Source of the DNA: Flavobacterium sp. 9R
Lineage (GTDB): Bacteria; Bacteroidota; Bacteroidia; Flavobacteriales; Flavobacteriaceae
Assembly (NCBI RefSeq): GCF_902506345.1
Contig: NZ_LR733413.1
Span: forward strand, 2,915,974 to 2,979,973
Reading direction: 5' to 3'
Length of the DNA stretch: 64,000 nucleotides
Shown: piece after piece, positions 17,112 through 24,844 of the stretch
Numbering within the stretch: position 1 is the first letter of the stretch
Layout: each line of letters opens with the position of its first letter
The notes under the pieces: model-generated
Told to the model about the DNA's origin: nothing
What the model saw: the letters and a program-made list of their open reading frames with translations, nothing else
Databases searched by the model: none
Made by a program: the position numbers and the translations under genes

Positions 17112-17882
17112 TTAGTCTTTGCTAGATAGTTTTGATAACAATCGTAAAAATTCAATATAAAGCCATACTAGGGTTATGATTAAGCCCATAGCTCCGTACC
17201 ATTCCATGTATTTTGGCATTCTTTGATTTACTCCTTGTTCGATTCTGTCAAAGTCTAAAAACAAATTCAACGCGGCAATGATAATAACAAAAGCACTTAT
17301 ACCAATACTCATTAATGAGTTGTCATAATGTACAGGTGTATAGCTTGTAAACATTGAAAAAATCCAAGAAATTAAGTAGTAAGTTGCTATCGCTAATGTA
17401 GCAGCTATTACAACTGATTTAAATTGTTCAGTTACTTTGACAATTTTGTATTTGTATAGACCAAAACAAACCAAAAAAGTAACAAAAGTTGCACCTACTG
17501 CTTGTAAAACAATTCCAGGGTATTTAGCTTCGAAAATGGCTGAGATTGCTCCAATAAATAATCCTTCAAAAACGGCGTAGCCTGGAGCAAGATAAGGAGA
17601 AAGTTGTGGTTTGAAAGCCGCAATCACTACTAGTATAAGTCCAATTATTGCGCCACCAATTGCTGGTAGAATTGGGTTCATTCCATTAAAAGCCATCCAC
17701 CAAGTGATAGATGCTGCAGCAGTTAGAAGTAAAAATAAGACCATACTTTTGTTTATGGTTCCTGATAAGGTCATCTCGGAAGCAAAGTCAATAATTGTTG
17801 CCTCGTGTACTTCGTTTGAGTTTCCTTGATTTTTAAATGTTTTGTTGTTTAAAAACGGGTTATTCGAATTATTGAAAGCCAT
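17112..17882 (-). CDS. Bax inhibitor-1/YccA family membrane protein
   Basis: A 256-residue integral membrane protein with about seven hydrophobic helices, beginning after a ~45-residue polar N-terminus rich in Asn (MAFNNSNNPFLNN). The stretch LFIGAISAIFEAKYPGIVLQAV and the late NLFLDFDRIEQGVNQRMPKYMEWYGA segment are typical of the large YccA-like bacterial subfamily. Bacterial BI-1 proteins are proposed pH-sensitive calcium leak channels or protease modulators; the role here is not known. It ends 5 bp from a bidirectional terminator, and pyk lies 135 bp upstream on the same strand behind its own terminator. Confidence 0.88.
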   Translation of the reverse strand: MAFNNSNNPFLNNKTFKNQGNSNEVHEATIIDFASEMTLSGTINKSMVLFLLLTAAASITWWMAFNGMNPILPAIGGAIIGLILVVIAAFKPQLSPYLAPGYAVFEGLFIGAISAIFEAKYPGIVLQAVGATFVTFLVCFGLYKYKIVKVTEQFKSVVIAATLAIATYYLISWIFSMFTSYTPVHYDNSLMSIGISAFVIIIAALNLFLDFDRIEQGVNQRMPKYMEWYGAMGLIITLVWLYIEFLRLLSKLSSKD

Positions 17883-17967
17883 AAGTTTTGTTTTATAGTT
17901 ATGGAATGAAAATTAATTATGGTTAAAGATATAAATACTCCTGATTATTTTGAAATAAAATGTAAAT

Positions 17968-17996
17968 AAAAACGCTCCAAAAAAATGGAGCGTTTT
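17968..17996 (-). terminator. terminator after pyk
   Basis: CGCTCC (17973-17978) pairs with GGAGCG (17987-17992), extended by A/T pairs on both sides; on the minus strand a U run follows the stem, just after the pyk stop. Confidence 0.8.
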
Positions 17997-18016
17997 GTAA
18001 TTCGATACGTTAAGAA

Positions 18017-19447
18017 TTATGCTATTTCAGAAACTCTCAAGGTATTTACCATTCCTTTATCTTTGATTGGCATTGCGGCTAAATTGATTAGGAAATCTCC
18101 TTTTTTCACAAAACCTTTCTCTTTTACAATCTCGTTTACATCAGTTACAGTGTCGTCTGTACTAACATCTTTGGTGTACATAAAAGATTTAACTCCCCAC
18201 AATAGATTAAGTTGTGTAAGGATACGTCTGTTTGAAGTAAACACCAAGATATGCGCATTCGGTCTCCAAGCTGAAATTTGGAACGCAGTGTAACCACTAT
18301 TAGTCAATGTACAAATCGCTTTTGCATTAATAGAATTGGCCATCATTGCAGCATGGTGACACACTGTTTTGGTGATATAACGATTGGTTTTTACTTGTGG
18401 TGTATTTTGAGGAACATTAATTAGCGGCGAATCTTCAACTGCTTCTAATATTTGTGTCATTTTCTGAATAACTTGAACCGGGTAGTTACCTGTTGCTGTC
18501 TCTCCAGAAAGCATTACTGCATCGGCACCATCCATTACAGAATTCGCAACGTCATTCACCTCTGCACGAGTTGGAGTTAAGCTTGTAATCATTGTTTCCA
18601 TCATTTGAGTAGCAACGATTACAGGGATTCTCGCTGTTTTGGCTCTTCTGATTAATTCTTTTTGAACCAATGGTACTTCGTGAGCAGGAAGTTCAACTCC
18701 TAAATCTCCACGGGCTACCATTAGAGCATCACAAAAAGCTACAATTTTGTCCATATTTTCTAGTGCTTCTGGCATTTCGATTTTGGCAATAATTGGAATT
18801 TTGAATTCAGAATGCTCTGCGATTAATTCTTGTAAATCTTGTAAATCTCTTGGAGTTTTTACGAATGAAAGTGCAATCCAATCTAATTGTTGTTCTATTG
18901 CGAATTTTGCATCTGCAATATCTTTTTCAGTCATAGCCGGAAGAGAGATTTTCGTATTTGGAAGGTTAACTCCTTTTTTAGATTTTAATTCTCCACCTTG
19001 AATTACTTTTGCTAGTACTTCGGTTTTTTTATCTGTTTCAACAATTTCGAAAATAAGCTTTCCATCGTCTAAAAGTATTCTTTCTCCAGGATTTACATCG
19101 TTTGGAAAGTTTTGGTATTTCATAAATACCTTCTTAGAAGTTCCAATAATGTCTTCGGCTGTTGTGAAAGTAATAAGGTCTCCTTCATTAACAAATGCTC
19201 CGTCTTCCATCACACCAACTCGTAGTTTTGGGCCCTGTAAATCGCCTAATATTGCAGTTGTGTATCCAAATTCTTCATTTAAACCTCGAATGATGCTGAT
19301 TTTATTTTTTACATCCTCGTAATCGGCATGCGAAAAATTTACTCTAAACACATTAACTCCTGCTTCAATCATGTCTTTAATGATTTCTCTTGTGCTACAT
19401 GCAGGCCCTAAAGTGGCTACAATTTTCGTTTTTTTGTTTGTAAGCAT
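18017..19447 (-). CDS. pyk: pyruvate kinase
   Basis: Final glycolytic step: phosphoenolpyruvate and ADP to pyruvate and ATP. A 476-residue protein with the full family pattern: TLGPACSTREII and NVFRVNFSHADYED at the N-terminus, the active-site signature IIAKIEMPEALEN with its Lys and Glu, MVARGDLGVELP, and VMLSGETATGNYPV. The C-terminal allosteric domain is present but ends without an extra domain. Five bases upstream is the IPExxxVDY gene, so the two form one unit. Confidence 0.97.
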   Translation of the reverse strand: MLTNKKTKIVATLGPACSTREIIKDMIEAGVNVFRVNFSHADYEDVKNKISIIRGLNEEFGYTTAILGDLQGPKLRVGVMEDGAFVNEGDLITFTTAEDIIGTSKKVFMKYQNFPNDVNPGERILLDDGKLIFEIVETDKKTEVLAKVIQGGELKSKKGVNLPNTKISLPAMTEKDIADAKFAIEQQLDWIALSFVKTPRDLQDLQELIAEHSEFKIPIIAKIEMPEALENMDKIVAFCDALMVARGDLGVELPAHEVPLVQKELIRRAKTARIPVIVATQMMETMITSLTPTRAEVNDVANSVMDGADAVMLSGETATGNYPVQVIQKMTQILEAVEDSPLINVPQNTPQVKTNRYITKTVCHHAAMMANSINAKAICTLTNSGYTAFQISAWRPNAHILVFTSNRRILTQLNLLWGVKSFMYTKDVSTDDTVTDVNEIVKEKGFVKKGDFLINLAAMPIKDKGMVNTLRVSEIA

Positions 19448-19452
19448 TGGTA

Positions 19453-19941
19453 TTAAAAAATTAAATTGTTTTTCGATTTTATTGTTTCTGTTTTTACACT
19501 ATAAACCATATTTATGATTTCAATAGTGTTTAAAGCAGCTACAGTTTTTATACTATTAAAATTACTCTGGCAAGTTTCAATCTTCAAGAAATAGTCTGTT
19601 TTTTTCATTTCAGGTATTAAATATACTTGAGCTGCTATTTCTATATTTTGATCAAAAAATAAATTGGATTTTAACTGGGCATTATTCTGAGTTATTTCAT
19701 TTTTATTTTGAATCAGATGCCAAGTACTATCTTTTTTACAATCATAATAAGAGTATCTCGAAAAAAAAGATTCGCCCTCTTTTATGTGGATCAAAATGTC
19801 TTTTGGGCTCTTAACAAGATTAATGTTTAAGGCCTTATTGATAAAATAGGCCAAACGATAATCTTCTACAGTGGTATGTATGGCTATGATAGCATACTCA
19901 ACTTCCTCAAACTCGTTTAGACTTACTTTATGAACTGCCAT
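19453..19941 (-). CDS. IPExxxVDY family protein
   Basis: A 162-residue protein of a Bacteroidota-specific family named for the motif seen here as IPEMKKTDYFLKI (about 116-128; Thr replaces the usual Val). No enzymatic motif, signal peptide or membrane helix is evident. It starts with NEFEEVEYAIIAIHTTVEDYRLAYFINKAL, the usual N-terminal helix pair. In this phylum it is generally found directly before pyruvate kinase, as here with a 5-bp gap. Function unknown. A TATTTTTG box lies only two bases before the ATG, hinting at a leaderless message. Confidence 0.82.
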   Translation of the reverse strand: MAVHKVSLNEFEEVEYAIIAIHTTVEDYRLAYFINKALNINLVKSPKDILIHIKEGESFFSRYSYYDCKKDSTWHLIQNKNEITQNNAQLKSNLFFDQNIEIAAQVYLIPEMKKTDYFLKIETCQSNFNSIKTVAALNTIEIINMVYSVKTETIKSKNNLIF

Positions 19942-20054
19942 TTCAAAAATAAATAGCAGTAAAGATACTACATCTAAGGATGATTTTCTAAGAAAGATTG
20001 ATATGATTTTGTTAAAACGTTAACGAAAACGATATAGCTTTAAGAAAATTAGGA

Positions 20055-20795
20055 TTATTTCTTATTTATTTTTTCTTGAAATGCAAAGTAGGCTCGTTGA
20101 GCTGCTTTCTCTTCTGCTTTCTTTTTGGAAGTAGCTCTTGCTTTGGCAATTACTTTGTCATCTATGCTTAATCGAACTCCAAATAGACGTTGTCCATCTA
20201 TACCATTATCTTCAAAAATATCGAAAAAGAACATTTTCTTTTCTTTTTGACACCACTCAATAACTAAACTCTTGTAACTGATAACTTTTCCTTCAAGTCT
20301 GCTAATGTCAACGTAAGGAATGATAACGCGTGAATTAATAAATTTTTCGCAAAACTCATATCCTTTGTCGAGATAAATGGCGCCAATCAATGATTCAAAT
20401 ATATTTCCATGTATGTTGTCACCAAAATGTTGAACCGGTACTTTACTTTCGATGAATTGAATTAATTTTAAATCTTTCCCGAGTTCATTGAGGTGTTCTC
20501 TACTAACAATTTTTGATCTCATTTTGGTTAGATATCCTTCGTCGCCATATGGGGCTTTGTTGAATAAGTATCCAGCAATAACAGATCCCAACATAGCGTC
20601 GCCCAAAAATTCCAATCGTTCATAATTCATTGGATTTCCTTGTTTGTCAAGCTTATTTGATGACCGATGGGTAAATGCTTTTCGGTAAGGCTCTAATTCA
20701 TTTGGGGGAAAGCCTAATATTTTTTCGAGTGAATTAAAAAAAATCCCGTCTTCAAGAGAACGGGATTTTGAAAATATTTTTCTAATTATATTCAT
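20055..20795 (-). CDS. rnc: ribonuclease III
   Basis: Double-stranded-RNA endonuclease for rRNA and mRNA processing. A 246-residue protein: catalytic domain (about 15-165) with the signature ERLEFLGDAML (Glu62, Asp66) and the second acidic pair region ending with Glu134 in GNIFESLIGAIYLD; then a double-stranded-RNA-binding domain (about 170-240) ending AEEKAAQRAYFAF. Six bases separate it from fabF upstream, giving the operon acpP-fabF-rnc that is conserved in this phylum. Confidence 0.96.
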   Translation of the reverse strand: MNIIRKIFSKSRSLEDGIFFNSLEKILGFPPNELEPYRKAFTHRSSNKLDKQGNPMNYERLEFLGDAMLGSVIAGYLFNKAPYGDEGYLTKMRSKIVSREHLNELGKDLKLIQFIESKVPVQHFGDNIHGNIFESLIGAIYLDKGYEFCEKFINSRVIIPYVDISRLEGKVISYKSLVIEWCQKEKKMFFFDIFEDNGIDGQRLFGVRLSIDDKVIAKARATSKKKAEEKAAQRAYFAFQEKINKK

Positions 20796-20801
20796 ATATA
20801 A

Positions 20802-22055
20802 TTATAGCTCTAATTTTTTAACTAATACACATGCATTATGTCCGCCAAAACCAAAGGTGTTACTCATTACTACTTTCATATCTCTTTTTTGAGCTACATT
20901 GAATGTGAAGTTTAATTTCGCATCTATGTTTTCGTCTTGAGTAGAGTGGTTAATGGTTGGAGGAACTATTCCATGTTTTAGGGATAAAATAGAAGAAATT
21001 GTTTCTATTGCACCCGCAGCACCAAGTAGGTGACCAGTCATGGATTTTGTTGAATTTAAATTCATTGTGTATGCATGTTCTCCAAATACATGTTGAATAG
21101 CTTTTGATTCTGCAACATCTCCAAGAGGTGTTGAAGTTCCGTGCATGTTTACACCGTCAACATCTGTTGGTTGTAATCCGGCATCTCTCAAGCAATTAAG
21201 CATCACATTTTTGGCTCCTAATCCTTCAGGGTGTGGAGCTGTTATGTGGTAGGCATCTGCAGACATTCCGCCACCACCTACTTCGCAATAAATTTTTGCT
21301 CCACGAGCTACAGCGTGCTCATATTCTTCTAGGATTAGTGCTCCAGCTCCTTCGCCAAGTACAAAACCTTCACGTCCTGCATCCATTGGTCTAGAAGCGG
21401 TTTTTGGGTCATCGTTTCTTGTAGATAGAGCATGCATTGCATTGAATCCACCCATACCTGCAATTGTAACAGCAGCTTCAGAACCTCCAGTCACCATTGC
21501 GTCTGCGTGTCCTAAACGGATATAGTTAAAAGCGTCAATGATTGCATTTGTTGAAGAAGCACAAGCTGATACGGTTGCGAAATTTGGTCCTCTGAATCCG
21601 TATTTAATTGAAATATGTCCACAAGCAATATCAGAAATCATTTTTGGAATGAAGAACGGATTGAATTTTGGAGCACCGTCACCAGCTGCAAAATTTAGCA
21701 TTTCAATTTGAAATGTTTCTAAACCACCAATTCCAGAACCCCAGATAACACCAACGCGGTCTTTGTCTATTTTTTCAAGGTCAAAACCAGCGTCTTTAAC
21801 TGCTTCTTCGGTAGAAACCATGGCGTATTGTGCGTAACGATCCATTTTTCTAGCTTCTTTGCGGTCTATAAAATCTTCTACATTGAAGTTTTTTAACTCG
21901 CATGCAAAATGAGTTCTAAATTTTGAAGCATCAAAATAAGTAATTGGTGCTGCTCCACTAACTCCGTTGATCAAGCCATTCCAGTATTCTTCAATTGTGT
22001 TTCCAATAGGGGTTAATGCTCCTAGTCCTGTAACAACAACTCGCCTTAATTTCAT
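20802..22055 (-). CDS. fabF: beta-ketoacyl-ACP synthase II
   Basis: Elongating condensing enzyme of fatty acid synthesis, joining malonyl-ACP to acyl-ACP. A 417-residue thiolase-fold protein with nucleophile Cys165 (TVSACASSTNAI), the two active-site histidines in NMHGTSTPLGD and MTGHLLGAAG, and the C-terminal SNTFGFGGHNAC glycine-rich loop. Cytoplasmic. It follows acpP, whose product carries its substrates, after a gap that holds a weak hairpin terminator. Confidence 0.97.
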   Translation of the reverse strand: MKLRRVVVTGLGALTPIGNTIEEYWNGLINGVSGAAPITYFDASKFRTHFACELKNFNVEDFIDRKEARKMDRYAQYAMVSTEEAVKDAGFDLEKIDKDRVGVIWGSGIGGLETFQIEMLNFAAGDGAPKFNPFFIPKMISDIACGHISIKYGFRGPNFATVSACASSTNAIIDAFNYIRLGHADAMVTGGSEAAVTIAGMGGFNAMHALSTRNDDPKTASRPMDAGREGFVLGEGAGALILEEYEHAVARGAKIYCEVGGGGMSADAYHITAPHPEGLGAKNVMLNCLRDAGLQPTDVDGVNMHGTSTPLGDVAESKAIQHVFGEHAYTMNLNSTKSMTGHLLGAAGAIETISSILSLKHGIVPPTINHSTQDENIDAKLNFTFNVAQKRDMKVVMSNTFGFGGHNACVLVKKLEL

Positions 22056-22206
22056 AACGTATGTATTTTGTTAGCTTTAAACAAATAAAACCCACGCTTT
22101 CTTTATTGTATGAAAAGTACAAAAGAGACATGGGTATTACAATATAAGTATTTTTGAAGAGGATAATTCCTCTCTTAAGTATTTAATTGATTTGTAAAAA
22201 TAATAA

Positions 22207-22234
22207 CACCCGCTTGTTATAATACAAACGGGTG
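22207..22234 (-). terminator. hairpin between acpP and fabF (attenuator-like)
   Basis: Eleven-pair stem formed by 22207-22217 and 22224-22234. Its single non-Watson-Crick position is a U-G wobble on the minus strand but C-A on the plus strand, in keeping with a minus-strand transcript. The following U tract is weak, so partial termination that favours acpP over fabF is the likely effect. Confidence 0.55.
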
Positions 22235-22242
22235 AAAGTTTA

Positions 22243-22479
22243 TTATTTTTTTGCTTCCTCGATGTAAGAGATAGCTTGACCTACAGTAGCAATGTTTTCT
22301 GCTTGATCATCTGGAATTTGAATATCGAATTCTTTTTCGAATTCCATAATAAGCTCAACAGTGTCTAATGAATCAGCTCCTAAATCGTTTGTGAAGCTAG
22401 CTTCTGTTACAACTTCGTTTTCGTCAACACCTAATTTGTCTACGATAATCGCTTTTACTCTTGATGCAATGTCTGACAT
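22243..22479 (-). CDS. acpP: acyl carrier protein
   Basis: A 78-residue four-helix carrier. Ser37 in the [13 protein letters not shown] motif is the site for 4'-phosphopantetheine attachment. The rest ([19 protein letters not shown]) matches primary-metabolism ACPs of type II fatty acid synthesis. It heads acpP-fabF-rnc and is divergent from purN. A TATTTTTG -7 box is present upstream at 22510-22517 on the minus strand. Confidence 0.97.
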   Translation of the reverse strand: MSDIASRVKAIIVDKLGVDENEVVTEASFTNDLGADSLDTVELIMEFEKEFDIQIPDDQAENIATVGQAISYIEEAKK

Positions 22480-22509
22480 AATCTTTAATTTTAGAATTTA
22501 ATTTGTTGG

Positions 22510-22517
22510 CAAAAATA
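22510..22517 (-). promoter_or_regulatory. -7 element of the acpP operon
   Basis: TATTTTTG read on the minus strand, 31 bp before the acpP ATG. No clear -33 TTG found. Confidence 0.45.
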
Positions 22518-22654
22518 AAAAACTTTATTTTAAAACTACTATTTAGTTAATAAATGTATAGTAGAAATGCTAAAATTTATTTTAACAAAGGAGCAACAAA
22601 GCTGTTTTTTTTCGTTTTTTATACCGTTTTTTGCAAAATAAAATTACTTGTAAG

Positions 22655-23218
22655 ATGAAAAAAATTGTTGTTTTTGCCTCAGGATCGGGTACAAATGCAG
22701 AAAATATCATAAAATATTTTTTGAATACATCAAAAGCTAAGGTGGTGAGTGTGTTTACAAATAATCCTTCTGCAAAAGTGATTGAACGTGCTTCAAAGTA
22801 TACTATTCCAACACAAATTTTTTCAAAGCAAGAACTTAATGAAGGTTTTTTATTACAAAAAATTAATTTACTTGAACCAGATTTGATTGTTTTGGCTGGT
22901 TTTTTACTAAAAGTCCCTCAAAATCTAATAGATGCTTATCCCAATAAAATTATAAATATACACCCCGCATTATTGCCAAAGTTTGGTGGAAAAGGGATGT
23001 ATGGTATGCATATTCACGAAGCTGTGGTTGCTAACAAGGAAAAAGAGACTGGAATCACTATTCATTATGTGAATGAAAATTATGATGAAGGGGCTATTAT
23101 TTTTCAAAAGAGTGTTGCTGTTTTAGAAAAGGATACTCCAGAAATCGTAGCAGAAAAAATTCATGAATTAGAGCAAAACCATTTTCCTCAGGTTATTGAT
23201 ACTTTGTTAAACGATTAA
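22655..23218 (+). CDS. purN: phosphoribosylglycinamide formyltransferase
   Basis: Transfers a formyl group from 10-formyltetrahydrofolate to GAR in purine synthesis. The 187-residue protein has the GSGTN phosphate loop (10-14), catalytic Asn101 and His103 (NIHPALLP) and Asp144 (NYDEGAI). The open frame extends back to a TTG at 22631, but the ATG at 22655 begins the conserved KKIVVFASGSGTN. It is divergent from acpP and followed by rnhA in the same direction after 47 bp. Confidence 0.94.
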   Translation: MKKIVVFASGSGTNAENIIKYFLNTSKAKVVSVFTNNPSAKVIERASKYTIPTQIFSKQELNEGFLLQKINLLEPDLIVLAGFLLKVPQNLIDAYPNKIINIHPALLPKFGGKGMYGMHIHEAVVANKEKETGITIHYVNENYDEGAIIFQKSVAVLEKDTPEIVAEKIHELEQNHFPQVIDTLLND

Positions 23219-23265
23219 GTATTCTCTAAAGTAACTAGTCATTCTCTAGATCAAAAACACACACG

Positions 23266-23736
23266 ATGGAACATCAAGTTCACATATATACGGATGGAGC
23301 AGCCAAAGGAAATCCTGGAAATGGCGGTTACGGCGTGGTAATGGAATTGGTAGGAACACCACATAAAAAAGAATTCTATGAAGGTTTTCGTCTCACTACT
23401 AATAATAGGATGGAACTTTTGGCTGTAATTGTTGGCTTGGAAAAGCTCAAAAATCCAAATATGAAAGTCCTTGTAGTTTCAGATTCCAAATATGTTGTGG
23501 ATTCTGTTGAAAAAAAATGGGTACTAGGCTGGGAGAAAAAAGGCTTTGCAGGAAGAAAAAATGCAGATCTATGGAAACGCTTTCTAATAGTTTATCGCAA
23601 ACACCAAGTCGATTTTAAATGGATTAAAGGTCATAATAATCATCCTCAAAACGAACGTTGCGATGAATTGGCTGTAATGGCTTCACAACAAAAGCAACTT
23701 TCTATCGATTCTTTTTATGAAAACGAAGAGAAATAA
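23266..23736 (+). CDS. rnhA: ribonuclease HI
   Basis: Removes the RNA strand from RNA-DNA hybrids. At 156 residues it matches the E. coli length. Catalytic carboxylates are visible as Asp10 (YTDGAAKGNPGNGG), Glu50 (NNRMEL), Asp73 (SDSKYV) and Asp133 (RCDELA), with the flap His near 123 (KGHNNHPQNE). Cytoplasmic. It sits between purN and a PfkB-type kinase, all on the plus strand; the kinase has its own promoter. Confidence 0.96.
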   Translation: MEHQVHIYTDGAAKGNPGNGGYGVVMELVGTPHKKEFYEGFRLTTNNRMELLAVIVGLEKLKNPNMKVLVVSDSKYVVDSVEKKWVLGWEKKGFAGRKNADLWKRFLIVYRKHQVDFKWIKGHNNHPQNERCDELAVMASQQKQLSIDSFYENEEK

Positions 23737-23795
23737 TTATGTAAATTATTGAAAATCAATACTTTTTGTCTTTAGTGCTTTCAGCCTTTGAATCG

Positions 23796-23826
23796 TTGCA
23801 ACTTTACACTTTATAAACTATCTTTG
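23796..23826 (+). promoter_or_regulatory. promoter of the PfkB-family kinase gene
   Basis: TTG (23796-23798), 20-bp spacer, TATCTTTG (23819-23826); 23 bp before the ATG at 23850. A full match to the Bacteroidota pattern. Confidence 0.7.
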
Positions 23827-23849
23827 CGCCTTAATTCGAAACACAGCAA

Positions 23850-24773
23850 ATGAATAAATTATTGATTGTTGGAACAGTAGCTTTCGACGCAATTGAAACT
23901 CCTTTTGGGAAAACAGATAAAATATTAGGTGGTGCGGCAACATATATTGGTTTGTCAGCTTCTTTTTTCAACTTACAATCTGCTATTGTTTCTGTAGTAG
24001 GTGATGATTTTCCTCAAGAGCATTTAGATTTATTGACTTCTAGAAATATTGATATATCTGGAGTTGAAATCGTTAAGGGAGGAAAAACTTTCTTTTGGAG
24101 TGGCTTGTATCACAATGATTTGAATTCAAGAGATACATTGGTTACAGAACTTAATGTTTTGGCAGATTTTCAACCAAAAGTGCCTCAAAATTTCAAAGAT
24201 GCTGATGTCGTTATGCTTGGAAATCTACATCCATTAGTTCAAAGTAGTGTTTTGGATCAAATGGAAACTACTCCAAAATTAGTAGTTTTAGATACTATGA
24301 ATTTTTGGATGGATTGTGCGCTACCTGAATTGCTAGATGTGATTAAGCGCGTTGATGTAATTACCATAAATGATGAAGAGGCTAGACAACTGTCTGGAGA
24401 ATATTCATTAGTAAAAGCGGCTGCAAAAATTCATACTCTTGGACCTAAATATGTAGTGATCAAAAAAGGAGAACACGGAGCACTTTTATTCCATAATAGT
24501 GAAGTGTTTTTTGCTCCTGCTTTACCTTTAGAGGAAGTTTATGATCCAACGGGTGCGGGTGATACTTTTGCAGGTGGTTTTTCAGGTTACATTGCTCAAA
24601 GTGAAAACATTTCATTTGAAAACATGAAAAACGGAATCATTTATGGATCAAACTTGGCTTCTTTCTGTGTTGAGAAGTTTGGAACCGAAAGAATGGTAAG
24701 TTTAGAAGAAACGGAAGTGAATCAGCGATTGAAGCAGTTCAAGGCTTTGACGCAATTTGATATCGAACTATAA
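23850..24773 (+). CDS. PfkB-family carbohydrate/nucleoside kinase
   Basis: A 307-residue ribokinase-fold kinase. N-terminal motif KILGGAATYIGLSASFF and the C-terminal catalytic signature DPTGAGDTFAGGFSGY, whose second Asp is the catalytic base, are both present; the middle VITINDEEARQLSGE is the usual PfkB hinge. The substrate cannot be read from sequence; adenosine, ribose or another small sugar or nucleoside is possible. It is placed directly before an amidophosphoribosyltransferase, with a GAAA-loop terminator between them, so a nucleoside-salvage link is conceivable but only inferred. Confidence 0.85.
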   Translation: MNKLLIVGTVAFDAIETPFGKTDKILGGAATYIGLSASFFNLQSAIVSVVGDDFPQEHLDLLTSRNIDISGVEIVKGGKTFFWSGLYHNDLNSRDTLVTELNVLADFQPKVPQNFKDADVVMLGNLHPLVQSSVLDQMETTPKLVVLDTMNFWMDCALPELLDVIKRVDVITINDEEARQLSGEYSLVKAAAKIHTLGPKYVVIKKGEHGALLFHNSEVFFAPALPLEEVYDPTGAGDTFAGGFSGYIAQSENISFENMKNGIIYGSNLASFCVEKFGTERMVSLEETEVNQRLKQFKALTQFDIEL

Positions 24774-24779
24774 TGACTT

Positions 24780-24804
24780 AAGCTCAGGAAACTGAGCTTT
24801 TTTT
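24780..24804 (+). terminator. terminator between the PfkB kinase and the purF-like gene
   Basis: AAGCTCAG (24780-24787) and CTGAGCTT (24792-24799) close a GAAA tetraloop; a T run follows. Confidence 0.85.
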
Positions 24805-24844
24805 AATACACAATTTAATACAATACAACACAACAACAAATACC

